A stretch of DNA of 64,000 nt from Methylococcales bacterium (GTDB lineage: Bacteria; Pseudomonadota; Gammaproteobacteria; Methylococcales; Methylomonadaceae): the NCBI GenBank assembly GCA_030949405.1, contig JAUZSN010000002.1:2466553-2530552 (forward strand), given 5' to 3'. Positions 27,108-36,599 of this stretch are shown here, piece by piece. A model generated the notes under the pieces. The model was not told the origin of the DNA and ran no database searches. It saw nothing but the letters and a program-made list of their open reading frames with translations. The first letter of the stretch is position 1; the number at the start of each line of letters is the position of its first letter. The position numbers and the translations under genes are program-made.

Positions 27108-27704
27108 GTGATGAAAAAGTTTCGTAATCAAATAAAACCGTTAGCGGTATCCATCAGTTTTTGGTGGCTTTGGGTACGCGAAACCTTGCAAAATTTGGGG
27201 CTTGATGCGGATACCGAATATTGGTTGACCACAACATTATTACCCGTTGTTTATTGGCATCAGAAAATGGAACAAACTAAAAGCCGCAGGTCAAAGGAAA
27301 ACTATCGAAAAGCTTGGGAAACCGCGTCTGATAAGCTCAAATCAGACCCATTTAGTGCAAAGTTATCAATCAGTGAAATGCAGCGATGGCTAACATTGGC
27401 GGAGCATATGGCAAGGCAGTTTCAACGCAGTTCATCTGCGGTGGAAGGGCGAAATGGCTGTTTATCGCAAATGTATCGCAATGGGCGAGGTTTGAATAAA
27501 AAGCGATTAAACGCGTTGACGGTCATTCATAACTACGGAATCAAACGTGAGGATGGCACAACCGCCGCCATGCGTTTATTTGATACCGAGTTTCCAGACT
27601 TGTTTTCATGGCTACTGAATGAAATGGGCGAGTTACCGCTTCCTAGAAATAGTCGAAAGCGTGTGTTTTCTAACCCTTTGAAATTGCTGGATGTCCCGTC
27701 TTAA
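27108..27704 (+). CDS. transposase, C-terminal ORF, copy 3
   Basis: 198 residues carrying the presumed catalytic Glu (SSAVEGRNGCLSQ) and ending KLLDVPS as in the other copies. It is separated from the middle ORF by a single-base deletion, so no full transposase is made from this copy. Confidence 0.7.
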   Translation: MMKKFRNQIKPLAVSISFWWLWVRETLQNLGLDADTEYWLTTTLLPVVYWHQKMEQTKSRRSKENYRKAWETASDKLKSDPFSAKLSISEMQRWLTLAEHMARQFQRSSSAVEGRNGCLSQMYRNGRGLNKKRLNALTVIHNYGIKREDGTTAAMRLFDTEFPDLFSWLLNEMGELPLPRNSRKRVFSNPLKLLDVPS

Positions 27705-27714
27705 ATTGGTAGCC

Positions 27715-28467
27715 TCTATCCGCAATCGACTCTGATAAGCCCTCTGCTCTAATGGCTTCTTTTAAAATCCGTTCGCGTACAGCAATCATTTCATCGTTAA
27801 TGAACATGTGCATGTGTATAAACGCGGGCGTATCACCTGTATAGTTATTAACCCCATTAAAGGCCGCTACCATAAATTCCGTTTGTTTTTTAACCAGCGA
27901 TTCTTTAGATTTACCAAGAAAAAACGTCTCCAGCCACGGCTCTTCAAACATGACCTCATAAAAGCGTTGATGGACTTTATATATAACGGCTTCCCCTCCA
28001 ATATCCGTTAATAATTCCAAATCATCATCACGATGACTCTGATTATTAATAGCCTGCGAGTCTTTTATCGAAACCATCGCCTGTTCCATAATATCGCTAA
28101 CCTCATCAAACACTTCATTCCACGCCTGTTCTAATGTCTCGTCATAAGCGGGTCCTAAATGTTGTGCGAGTGCTTTCAATAAGGCTTGTTTCATTAGTGG
28201 AAAATGTTTAATTTCAGCCCCATACTCTACTAAATGACGCTCCCCTGTTTTAGAAACGGAGTCTTTAATTTTTTCTAAATGCTTAACATGTTTAAGCATC
28301 GCTAACATATTGATAAATTTTCGGTTTAAAAAAACGACATTACCCGAAAAAATAGTTTTTAATTGTATATCCAGAATAAATAATTCTTTATAAAACAATC
28401 GTGACAAGGTATTCATCTCATCGGTCAATTGGTCAATGCAGTTTTTAACGATTAAGCGATTGTTCAT
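27715..28467 (-). pseudogene. two-domain globin (single-domain globin + truncated globin), 3' end cut by an IS
   Basis: From the ATG at 28467 it encodes about 250 residues. Residues 5-130 resemble Vitreoscilla/flavohemoglobin-type globins, with GERHLVEYGAEIKHFP where the proximal His is expected (His78). Residues 150-250 resemble a truncated hemoglobin (DIGGEAVIYKVHQRFYEVM, QTEFMVAAFNG, AFIHMHMF with His218/220). Flavohemoglobins carry a reductase after the globin; here a second globin follows. IS copy 3 ends the gene after SIADR, near the expected end of the truncated globin, and adds about ten IS-encoded residues, so the product could still fold. Likely roles are O2 or NO binding or detoxification. 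Confidence 0.75.
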
Positions 28468-28494
28468 AATAAAAAAGGGGGGGTAAAAAATAGC

Positions 28495-28539
28495 AAAAAA
28501 AAACCAAGTAGGGCGAAGTGTTATTCGCACTCTACTTGG
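28495..28539 (-). terminator. rho-independent terminator of acnB
   Basis: On the minus strand an imperfect stem closed by CCAAGTAG / CTACTTGG with an inner GCGAA/TTCGC pair is followed by nine T. It lies 20 bases after the acnB stop and before the globin gene. Confidence 0.85.
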
Positions 28540-28558
28540 CTTGTCAGGTTTCAAATAC

Positions 28559-31111
28559 TTAGTCTAGTTTCGCTTGATATTCCTTCATTTTATCAAAATT
28601 CAAATAACGATAGGTATCCGCTTCGCTCTCTTTAATTTGACTGACATGGTGCATATATTCATCAAAGGTTGGAATTTTTCCCATAATTGAACACACTGCC
28701 GCCAGCTCTGCCGAGGCTAAATAAACATTCGCATTATTCCCTAAACGATTAGGAAAATTTCGTGTCGAGGTGGAAACAACGGTTGCATTCTCCGCAACCC
28801 GCGCTTGATTTCCCATACATAAGGAACATCCCGGCATTTCCATACGCGCCCCTGCTTGTCCAAAAATACTGTAATAACCTTCTTCCGTTAATTGGCGTTG
28901 ATCCATTTTTGTAGGCGGCGAAACCCAAAGCTGAGTCGGTAAATGGCCTGCATGTTTATCTAATAATTTACCTGCGGCACGAAAATGACCAATATTCGTC
29001 ATACACGAGCCTAAAAAGACTTCATCTATTTTTGTATTCGCTAATTCAGATAAGGGTTTAACATCATCTGGATCATTCGGACAGGCCAATAAAGGCTCAG
29101 TAATGGTATTTAAATCAATTTCAATAATTTCAAAATAATCGGCATTGGCATCAGGCTCCATGAGTTCAGGATTAGCTAACCAATCTTCCATTGCTTTAAT
29201 GCGTCGCTCAATGGTTCGCTTATCGCCATAACCGGTTGCTATCATCCAGTTTAGCAGAGTGATATTCGAGGTAATATATTCGATTACAGGTTCTTTTCCT
29301 AAACGAATAGTACAGCCCCCTGCGGAACGTTCTGCTGACGAATCAGAAAGCTCAAAAGCCTGTTCTACTTTTAAATCAGGCAAGCCTTCAATTTCTAAAA
29401 TTCGCCCTGAAAAGACGTTTTTCTTACCTTTCTTTTCAACCGTTAATAAGCCTTTTTGAATCGCTGCATAAGGAATCGCATTGACCAAATCACGTAAGGT
29501 AATGCCTGGTTGCATTTCACCTGAAAAACGAATTAATACCGATTCTGGCATATCTAAAGGCATGACACCTGTCGCCGCCGCAAAAGCGACCAGACCAGAA
29601 CCCGCGGGAAATGAAATTCCCAGTGGAAAGCGGGTGTGTGAATCTCCACCTGTCCCGACGGTATCGGGTAATAACATGCGGTTTAACCATGAATGAATAA
29701 TACCATCGGCAGGTCGTAAAGCCAGCCCGCCCCGATTCATGATGAAGTCAGGTAAACTATGCTGCATAGCCACATCAATCGGTTTCGGGTAAGCCGCCGT
29801 ATGACAGAAGGACTGTAAAACTAAATCGGCTGAAAACCCTAAACAAGCAAGATCTTTTAATTCATCACGCGTCATCGGCCCTGTAGTATCTTGAGAACCG
29901 ACCGTGGTCATTTTAGGTTCACAATAGCTATTCGGAGAAACGCCATCCACCCCACACGCTTTTCCTACAATTTTTTGGGCTAATGTAAAGCCTTTTCCCT
30001 TACTGTCCACTGTTGTCGGGCGACAAAAAACACGTGAAGGCTCAAGCTTTAAAGCCTGACGAGCTTTATCAGTTAAACCGCGTCCAATAATAAGTGGAAT
30101 ACGTCCACCTGCACGAACTTCATCTAAAATAACATCGGTTTTTAATGAAAACTCACAGAGTAATTCATCGCTACCCTGTCTTTTTACTAAACCTTGATAA
30201 GGGTAAATATCAATCACATCGCCCATTGCGATTTGACTGACATCACACTCAAAAGGTAACGCGCCTGAATCTTCCATCGTATTAAAGAAAATAGGGGCAA
30301 TTTTTCCACCAATACACACCCCACCACCGCGTTTATTAGGGATATTAGGAATATCGTTTCCTGTGTACCATAACACGGAGTTGGTTGCCGATTTTCGTGA
30401 TGAGCCTGTCCCTACCACATCCCCTACATAAGCTACGGGAAAGCCTTTTTCTTTTAACGTTTCAATTTGAGCTGCGGCGTCCATAATGCCTTCTCTTGGA
30501 ATTTTTAACATGGCTTGAGCATGTAGCGGGATGTCAGGACGTGACCACGCATCGGGGGCGGGGGATAAATCGTCCGTATTGGTTTCCCCTGTTACTTTAA
30601 AAACAGTAACGGTTAGTTTTTCTAAGACTTTAGGTTTACGTGTAAACCATTCCGCCTCGGCCCATGCGTTTAAAACCTGTTGAGCATAGCTATTTCCCGC
30701 GTTTGCTTTTTGTTCAACATCATGAAAGGCATCAAAAACTAATAAACTATGGGATAAGGCTTTTGTTGCAATAGCCGCTAAATTATCATCCTCTAATAAT
30801 GCAATTAAGGGCGCAATGTTATAGCCCCCCAACATGGTTCCTAATAACTCGGTTGCTTTTTCTGCATTAATAATCGGTGAGTGGGTTTCACGGTTAGCAA
30901 CGGCGGTTAAAAATCCTGCTTTAACATAAGCCGCTTCATCAACGCCCGCTGGAACACGATTCACTAATAAATCTAAAATAAACGCGTCTTCATTCGCTGG
31001 AGGTTGTTTGATGAGTTCAACTAACTCTACAACCTGTTCAGACGTTAGTGGTAAAGGAACCAGTCCTTTAGCAGCACGTTCAGCAACGTGTTTACGGTAT
31101 TGCTCAAGCAT
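28559..31111 (-). CDS. acnB: aconitate hydratase B
   Basis: Interconverts citrate and isocitrate in the TCA cycle through a [4Fe-4S] cluster. The 850-residue protein has the AcnB-specific N-terminal HEAT-like domain ([16 protein letters not shown]...), the swivel domain with [17 protein letters not shown] and, in the C-terminal half, the cluster cysteines in [12 protein letters not shown] plus an earlier [12 protein letters not shown]. Length compares with 865 in E. coli. The frame is intact. AAGGA lies about 10 bases upstream of the ATG. In other bacteria apo-AcnB also binds mRNA; nothing here tests that. Confidence 0.97.
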   Translation of the reverse strand: MLEQYRKHVAERAAKGLVPLPLTSEQVVELVELIKQPPANEDAFILDLLVNRVPAGVDEAAYVKAGFLTAVANRETHSPIINAEKATELLGTMLGGYNIAPLIALLEDDNLAAIATKALSHSLLVFDAFHDVEQKANAGNSYAQQVLNAWAEAEWFTRKPKVLEKLTVTVFKVTGETNTDDLSPAPDAWSRPDIPLHAQAMLKIPREGIMDAAAQIETLKEKGFPVAYVGDVVGTGSSRKSATNSVLWYTGNDIPNIPNKRGGGVCIGGKIAPIFFNTMEDSGALPFECDVSQIAMGDVIDIYPYQGLVKRQGSDELLCEFSLKTDVILDEVRAGGRIPLIIGRGLTDKARQALKLEPSRVFCRPTTVDSKGKGFTLAQKIVGKACGVDGVSPNSYCEPKMTTVGSQDTTGPMTRDELKDLACLGFSADLVLQSFCHTAAYPKPIDVAMQHSLPDFIMNRGGLALRPADGIIHSWLNRMLLPDTVGTGGDSHTRFPLGISFPAGSGLVAFAAATGVMPLDMPESVLIRFSGEMQPGITLRDLVNAIPYAAIQKGLLTVEKKGKKNVFSGRILEIEGLPDLKVEQAFELSDSSAERSAGGCTIRLGKEPVIEYITSNITLLNWMIATGYGDKRTIERRIKAMEDWLANPELMEPDANADYFEIIEIDLNTITEPLLACPNDPDDVKPLSELANTKIDEVFLGSCMTNIGHFRAAGKLLDKHAGHLPTQLWVSPPTKMDQRQLTEEGYYSIFGQAGARMEMPGCSLCMGNQARVAENATVVSTSTRNFPNRLGNNANVYLASAELAAVCSIMGKIPTFDEYMHHVSQIKESEADTYRYLNFDKMKEYQAKLD

Positions 31112-31683
31112 TTCTTTATTTTCCTTGCGAGTAAGGGAGTTATGGGATAATGTTTTATAGCTTCAATCCTTTAGTAAAAATGCGATGCGTCGCATCTCGA
31201 CTGTTTTAGGATTAAACTAAATGTTTTAGATGAAAAATTCGTTATTGATAGCGCGCAGGATCTTTGACCCGATGCGTCCTCAAAACCTGTTTTACGTAAA
31301 CGGCAGGCAATCTCAGGCATGACCGTGTGTATTCGCTAAAAACAGGAAATGATTTGTTGGTGATTCGCCCCTAAAGCAAGCCCTTACTGAATAACGTGAG
31401 CTTTCGTTAATTTAATTAATGGGGTCTGAATTTTAATAGAATGACCTTCGATCTCTAGCTTTCGTTGTTACTTTACTCTATAAGGGGTATTGTTTTCAAC
31501 GTGGCTAAATTTGAGACAGGGATAATTTCCCCTCCGTAAAGATGTATTCGGTGTCGCAATAGACACATTTTTGAGTAACCTGTTAAGCAAATAAACACTG
31601 TAGGCAAGCCTACAGTGTTTATTTCACCTTATAGAGAATAAAAAATCTAGGCTAGGCGCAGATAATTTATCACTAAATAAGAA
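31112..31683. other. 572-bp intergenic region upstream of acnB
   Basis: No gene, tRNA or IS is visible. It holds the acnB leader (minus strand) with a small palindrome GATGCG-T-CGCATC at 31184-31196 followed on the minus strand by GCATTTTT, a possible attenuator, and a CCTG...CAGG pairing near 31286-31307. The half near cpoB contains the terminator listed separately. Its length is unusual for this compact neighbourhood. Confidence 0.5.
31593..31620. terminator. perfect 13-bp hairpin downstream of cpoB
   Basis: AAACACTGTAGGC and GCCTACAGTGTTT pair exactly around a 2-nt loop; T-rich sequence (TATTT) follows on the plus strand and ATTTGCTT on the minus strand. It probably terminates the pal-cpoB transcript. 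Confidence 0.7.
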
Positions 31684-32445
31684 TTATAAGCCTGCTTGAC
31701 CCGCTTTACGAATCGCTAATTTAGCGGCATTTGATTTAGGGTAAGTCAAAATAACATAGTCTAAATACTCTTTAGCTTTTGCCTTGTTTTTTAAGCTTAA
31801 CTGAACAAACCCAAGTTTTAACAACGCATCAGGAACTTTATTGCTTTTAGGGTAGGTTAAAACCACTTTATCAAAGGCTTGCATTGCATCATCTTTCTTA
31901 CCTTTCAGTAAATAGGCTTCACCTAACCAATATTGAGCATTATCCGCAAGTGAACCTGTAGGGTAATCTTTGATGATATTTTGAAAGTCAATCATCGCTA
32001 AATCAACACTGCCCGATCTTAACGTTGCATACGCCGTTTGATAACGTTGTTGCTCACTTCCTGATGCTGCGGGTGCCACAGCTATAGCCGCTTTAGCAGC
32101 AACTGGAATATTAGAAATGATGATAGGCGCGACAGGCTTACTTGCTTTGACCGCTAATGTATTTAATCGCGCATCAACATTCGTGTTCACCGCACTTTGA
32201 ACTTGTTGTAATCCACTAATAGCCACAGCTTGTTGATTAACGGTTGCTTGAAGATTTGCAATAGTTACTTGTAATTTATCTAAACGCGCGATAAGTTGAT
32301 TCGCCGCTGTATCGGTTGCCGTCGCAGGTTGTAGCATAGCCGCACGATAAGCCACTGAGCTATCTAAAACAGGCGGTAGAGCTGCATAAGCTGTACTTAC
32401 ACTTGCACAGGCGGTTAATAGAAGGGTAATGGGTGATAGTTTCAT
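31684..32445 (-). CDS. cpoB: Tol-Pal system protein CpoB (YbgF)
   Basis: Periplasmic protein that coordinates peptidoglycan synthesis with outer-membrane constriction. The 253-residue precursor has an N-terminal signal (MKLSPITLLLTACASVSTAYA), a Gln/Ala-rich coiled coil around residues 45-100 (trimerisation region) and a C-terminal TPR domain with YPTGSLADNAQYWLGEAYLLKG and similar repeats. It is 12 bp downstream of pal, the standard order. Confidence 0.93.
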   Translation of the reverse strand: MKLSPITLLLTACASVSTAYAALPPVLDSSVAYRAAMLQPATATDTAANQLIARLDKLQVTIANLQATVNQQAVAISGLQQVQSAVNTNVDARLNTLAVKASKPVAPIIISNIPVAAKAAIAVAPAASGSEQQRYQTAYATLRSGSVDLAMIDFQNIIKDYPTGSLADNAQYWLGEAYLLKGKKDDAMQAFDKVVLTYPKSNKVPDALLKLGFVQLSLKNKAKAKEYLDYVILTYPKSNAAKLAIRKAGQAGL

Positions 32446-32457
32446 GAGTTAGTTCCT

Positions 32458-33021
32458 CTAATAGATTAAATTAACACGACGATTAAGACGCCATGCGGAT
32501 TCGTTATGACCAAATGAAGCAGGTTTTTCTTCGCCATAACTAACAAATTCTAGCTGACCTCTAAAAACGCCGCCTGCTTCCATTATTCTTGCAACTGATT
32601 TTGCTCTTTCTTCGCCTAAGGCAATATTATATTCACGCGACCCACGCTCATCGGCATGACCTTCTAAGACAATAATTTTATTAGGGTTTGCACGTAAATA
32701 GTCGCTGTATTTATTTATAATAGGGATAAATTGAGATTGAACTTCACTACTGTCAAACATAAAGTAAATAGTCTCTGGTGCGAATGTTGCCGCATTATCA
32801 CCCATTGTGTGTTTTGGACTCTGAGTTTCTTGTAATGAAGAGCCATATTTTGCTGTTCCAGAATCACTAACCGCGTTATTCCCATAAGCATTATAGCTCT
32901 CTATTGAAGCATCGGGAACCCCATTATCAATAAATCCTGGGTCTGTATTATTTGTAGAGCTACAAGCGGATAAAATGGTTGCCATTAAAGCTAAGGTGAT
33001 CGCTGTTTTTTTTATCCTCAT
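32458..33021 (-). CDS. pal: peptidoglycan-associated lipoprotein Pal
   Basis: Outer-membrane lipoprotein that ties the membrane to peptidoglycan and binds TolB. The 187-residue precursor has a lipobox LSAC with the lipid-modified Cys at 20, a Ser/Asn-rich linker, and an OmpA-like C-terminal domain with FDSSEVQSQF and GHADERGSREYNIALGEERA. Relative to most genomes it is unusually far (402 bp) from tolB. Confidence 0.95.
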   Translation of the reverse strand: MRIKKTAITLALMATILSACSSTNNTDPGFIDNGVPDASIESYNAYGNNAVSDSGTAKYGSSLQETQSPKHTMGDNAATFAPETIYFMFDSSEVQSQFIPIINKYSDYLRANPNKIIVLEGHADERGSREYNIALGEERAKSVARIMEAGGVFRGQLEFVSYGEEKPASFGHNESAWRLNRRVNLIY

Positions 33022-33423
33022 CTTTCTATTTCCACTCTATAGTTTGAAATATGGTTAATTATAATGTCCGTTTTATTTGTTAACAACAAATAAAGCGGTC
33101 ATCGTTAGGGTCTAAAGTCTATTTTTTAAGTGACATTAACGACCTAAAAAAGTCTATTCTCAATTTTATGCACGCCCTTAGCGATAAAAATTCACCGCTA
33201 AGGGCTGCTGAGTATGCGTTAAAAAAAAATTTGAATTCAGTTGAATTTCTTCTCCTAAGTATAGTAAATATTAAACGTAGAGTCGTAAAGATTAGAAAAT
33301 AAACAGGTATCTGCTTAGTTTAAAATAAAAAATACCGCTTAAAAATGAATAAATTCAACTTGTTGAGCATCAAATATTTAAATCCAACTCAAAGGCATAC
33401 AGTGCCGATTTTTATCTTTTATC
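33022..33423. other. 402-bp gap between tolB and pal with a 10-bp hairpin
   Basis: No coding potential is seen. GCCCTTAGCG at 33174-33183 and CGCTAAGGGC at 33196-33205 form a perfect 10-bp stem with a 12-nt loop but no adjoining T-run on the minus strand. It may end the tolB transcript, giving pal-cpoB its own promoter in the remaining A+T-rich sequence. Confidence 0.5.
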
Positions 33424-34704
33424 CTAGGGATCCCATGCAGGTTCACGTACTTCTGGGTTTTTAAACGCCAGTGTTTGATTAATTCTACCATCAATTGAAA
33501 CCGCCGATAAAACCCCTCGCCCTCCTTGCCGCGTTGCATATAAAACCATCGCACCGTTACTTGAAAAACTAGGCGACTCATCTAAACTACCCGAAGTTAA
33601 GGTTTTAACTGACCCCGTTCTAAGATTCATCACTGCAATTTTATAATTTTCCCCATTTGCATGAACCATTGCAATACTACGACCATCCGGTGAGAAACTA
33701 GCACTCGCATTATAACTCCCTTTAAACGTTAGGCGTGTTGACTTCCCACCCTGATAACCTATTTTATAAAGTTGGGGTTTCCCCCCTGCTTGATTCGAGG
33801 TAAAGACCAGTGTTCGCCCATCAGGCGACCAAGTAGGTTCGGTATTAATCCCCGTATTATGTGTTAGTTGAGTTAATTGCTTGCTCGCTAAATTTAAAAT
33901 ATAAATATTAGGCGAGCCTGCTTTAGATAAGGTCAGGGCTAATTGATTACCATCAGGCGACCACGCAGGCGCACCATTAATGCCAGGAAAGGAGGTTACT
34001 TTGATACGCTCTCCTGTGGTTAAAATCTGTACAAAAATGGCCGCACGATGATTTTCAAATGAAACATACGCTATTTTATTGCCATCAGGTGACCATGCAG
34101 GCGACATGATCGGTTCTGTTGATGACACAATCGTTTGCGTGTTGTAGCCATCAACATCTGCAATATGTAAACGATAAGACCGCTTATTAAGGTTATTATC
34201 ACTGCTCACAAAAGCAATTTTTGTACCAAATACACCTTTATTTCCTGTGAGCTTTTCATAGACTAAATCGCTTATTTGATGGGCCGCACGCCGTAATCCT
34301 TTTCGTTTTGCAATAATTTTATAATCCATAATTTGCTCATTTTTAGAAACATCGAGCAATTGAAATAAAATTTTATAGCTCTTATTGATCGGTTGAATAT
34401 GACCCACCAATAAATATTCTTGTCCTAAAATCTGCCAATTTCGCATCAGCACTTGGCTGGCTGAGGTCGGTTGCGTCAACATATCTTGTTCGGCCAAGGT
34501 TTTAAAATAACCACTGCGATTTAAATCATCATTAATAATCGCAGCTATATTTTCAGGTAAGGTCGTCCTTGAACCAAAAGGCGAAACGGCAATAGGAACT
34601 TTAGTTTCAAAGGCCTTGGTAATATCAATATTTAATTCAGCCTGAATAAACGGTGAATAAATTCCCCATAAAACGATAAAGCCAAAAAGTTGTAAATGTT
34701 TCAT
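33424..34704 (-). CDS. tolB: Tol-Pal system protein TolB
   Basis: Periplasmic beta-propeller that links Pal to TolA. The 426-residue precursor has a signal peptide (MKHLQLFGFIVLWGIYSPFIQA), an N-terminal alpha/beta domain (residues about 25-160) and a six-bladed propeller with repeated PxWSPDG motifs (PAWSPDGNKIAYVS and related). Length matches the family (430). It lies 28 bp downstream of tolA. The frame is intact. Confidence 0.97.
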   Translation of the reverse strand: MKHLQLFGFIVLWGIYSPFIQAELNIDITKAFETKVPIAVSPFGSRTTLPENIAAIINDDLNRSGYFKTLAEQDMLTQPTSASQVLMRNWQILGQEYLLVGHIQPINKSYKILFQLLDVSKNEQIMDYKIIAKRKGLRRAAHQISDLVYEKLTGNKGVFGTKIAFVSSDNNLNKRSYRLHIADVDGYNTQTIVSSTEPIMSPAWSPDGNKIAYVSFENHRAAIFVQILTTGERIKVTSFPGINGAPAWSPDGNQLALTLSKAGSPNIYILNLASKQLTQLTHNTGINTEPTWSPDGRTLVFTSNQAGGKPQLYKIGYQGGKSTRLTFKGSYNASASFSPDGRSIAMVHANGENYKIAVMNLRTGSVKTLTSGSLDESPSFSSNGAMVLYATRQGGRGVLSAVSIDGRINQTLAFKNPEVREPAWDP

Positions 34705-34732
34705 TGAGCGATTTCCTTAATTGGGGTGAACT

Positions 34733-36175
34733 TTACTCAGGTCTAAAGGTAAAGGTAAATGATTTAAATTGTTCTTCAAATAACGCTTTATCACTTGGAA
34801 TCGGCAGGGGACTGGCTTTATGAACCGCATTTAAAGCTGAGCGATCAAAAAAGGAATCACCGCTACTTTTTTCAATCGTGGCTTGAGTCACTTTCCCTGT
34901 TGAGATTAATTTAACACGAATCACACAAGCTAATCCTTGAGACATTGAGATAGGACGAACCCAGCCTGCTTTTAACACTCGTTGAAGATTGCGAGTGAAT
35001 TTTGAAATGTCTTGTTCAATTTTTACCTGCCTCGCTGCGGCTATTTGCTGTGTTTGCCTTTGAGCATCTTCTGTCGCCGCACTGGCCTCTTTATTTTCTG
35101 CTTGTTGGTATTTTTCACGCTTTATTTTTTCTTGAGCAGATTTTTCACGAGCGGTTTTTTTTGCCAATTCCTTACGTTTATCTTCCCTCTTGTTTGTTTC
35201 TGAAGAAGACCCTCGACTGGCCATATCCGCCGCAATGGATTCTTTAAGACGTTTTTTTTCTTCGGTTTTATTGGCTGACTGTTTTATCTTAGCTAAACGT
35301 GCTGCAGCTTGCTTTTTTTGCTGTTTAACGTTGGCTAAACGTGTGGCCTCTTTTTTTTCAGCGTCTTTTTTAACTTGTGCTTGCTTTTTAATTCGTAGGG
35401 CTTGTTGTTTTTGTTGTTCAGCAAGGTCTGCTTGTTCCCTAATCTTTTGTTGCTTACGCTTTTCTACTTGCTCCTGTTGTTTTTTTTCAGCTAACACCTG
35501 TTGATGTTTTGCCTCCGCCAGTTGCAAATCAGCGGCTTGCTTTTCTTTTTCAGCGAGCAAGGCCACTTCTTTTTTAATCACTTCCAATGTTTCTTCTAAG
35601 GCTTTTTTTTCTTCTTCTTGCTGTTTTAATGCCGCACGTTCTTTAATCTCTTCTTCACGGGCTATTTGCTCTACTTTAATTTGCTGGGCTTCTTCATACT
35701 CAGCTAATAAATCATTTTCAATTTCTTGCTGACGTTCCATTTCCTGCTGTGCAAGACGTATTTTTTCAGCAGCTTCCGCTTGTTGTTGCGCAAATATATT
35801 TTCTTCATCACGTGCGGCTAATCGAGCGTTCTCTTCTTTTTGGCGTTGTTGTGTTTCTAATTCGGCTAAGCGTATTAACGCTTGTTTGGCCTCTTCTGCT
35901 TTTTGTTTTGCCTGTTCTTCCTCTATTTTTTTAGAGTTAACAACGGGTAACGGAATAAAAACAGGTTCATTTTTTTGCGTTTCAATTTCTGGTTGCTGAT
36001 TAAAGGCTTCAATTTGTTGTTCAATTTCAGCCTCATCAAACATCACCGCCTGTATAGGGGCAATAGGCTCTGTTGTGCCTATTTCAGGTTCTAAATTAAA
36101 ACGAATAGCGAGAAAAAATATCAACACTAAATGAAAAATAAAGGCCACTAAAAACTCGAAACGATATTTCATCAC
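34733..36175 (-). CDS. tolA: Tol-Pal system protein TolA
   Basis: Inner-membrane protein that reaches across the periplasm to TolB and Pal, powered by TolQR. The 480-residue product has one N-terminal membrane helix (about residues 8-26), a very long Lys/Glu/Gln/Ala-rich helical domain (about 70-385) and a C-terminal TonB/TolA domain with LACVIRVKLISTGKVTQA and SALNAVHKASPLPIP. The central rod is somewhat longer than in E. coli (421 in total). Its repetitive codons produce long spurious open frames on the other strand. Confidence 0.93.
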   Translation of the reverse strand: MMKYRFEFLVAFIFHLVLIFFLAIRFNLEPEIGTTEPIAPIQAVMFDEAEIEQQIEAFNQQPEIETQKNEPVFIPLPVVNSKKIEEEQAKQKAEEAKQALIRLAELETQQRQKEENARLAARDEENIFAQQQAEAAEKIRLAQQEMERQQEIENDLLAEYEEAQQIKVEQIAREEEIKERAALKQQEEEKKALEETLEVIKKEVALLAEKEKQAADLQLAEAKHQQVLAEKKQQEQVEKRKQQKIREQADLAEQQKQQALRIKKQAQVKKDAEKKEATRLANVKQQKKQAAARLAKIKQSANKTEEKKRLKESIAADMASRGSSSETNKREDKRKELAKKTAREKSAQEKIKREKYQQAENKEASAATEDAQRQTQQIAAARQVKIEQDISKFTRNLQRVLKAGWVRPISMSQGLACVIRVKLISTGKVTQATIEKSSGDSFFDRSALNAVHKASPLPIPSDKALFEEQFKSFTFTFRPE

Positions 36176-36176
36176 C

Positions 36177-36599
36177 TTACTCTTCAGGCGAGGTCATTAA
36201 CCCTATATGTGCAATCCCTGATTGTTTTAAGGCACTCATAATTCGAACAACACGACCATAATTTACGCCTTTATCGCCACGAATATAAATTTGTAATTGG
36301 GTATTATCATTATAAAGGGTCACTGTTTTTGAAATTAAAGCGTCATCGGTGAGTAAAATAGCTTTGGCCCCATTTTCACTTAAATAATACTGGCCCTCTT
36401 TTTTTATCGTAATAATAACGCTAGGGCTGGCTTTTTGTTCAATCGGATTGCCTTTAGTAATAGGTAGATCAATTTCAACCCCTTGCTGTTGCAGAGGGGC
36501 GGTTGCCATAAAAATGACCAGCAAAACAAGCATGACATCAATGTAGGGGACAACATTGATTTCGGACATCGGTTTTCTTCGGGGATGACGTGTACTCAT
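36177..36599 (-). CDS. tolR: biopolymer transport protein TolR
   Basis: ExbD/TolR-family inner-membrane protein forming the proton channel with TolQ. In 140 residues: a short cytoplasmic start with MSEINVVPYIDVMLVLLVIFMA, whose Asp in the single membrane helix is the conserved proton-carrying residue, then a periplasmic domain ending SALKQSGIAHIGLMT. It overlaps tolQ by four bases and ends one base before tolA, so the three are one operon. Confidence 0.95.
   Translation of the reverse strand: MSTRHPRRKPMSEINVVPYIDVMLVLLVIFMATAPLQQQGVEIDLPITKGNPIEQKASPSVIITIKKEGQYYLSENGAKAILLTDDALISKTVTLYNDNTQLQIYIRGDKGVNYGRVVRIMSALKQSGIAHIGLMTSPEE

Larger units (their letters stand above)
26013..27714 (+). 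mobile_element. DUF6399-type insertion sequence, copy 3
   Basis: 1702 bp, inverted relative to copies 1, 2 and 4. It differs from copy 1 by three homopolymer changes: five instead of six A after the QECEK codons, six instead of five T in the GLDETFF region, and five instead of six A near 27070. Left flank is an IS66-like end, right flank a globin gene; no target duplication. Confidence 0.93.

Noticed and set aside
23116-27714. Composite transposon carrying vapBC between inverted IS copies 2 and 3
   Set aside because: The outer flanks (ACAATG and TCTATC) do not match, and copy 3 is joined to an unrelated IS66-like end, so there is no sign that the unit moved as one.
35002-35934. Plus-strand frames opposite tolA
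   Set aside because: Phe/Leu/Cys-rich translations are the antisense of the Lys/Glu/Gln-rich TolA rod.
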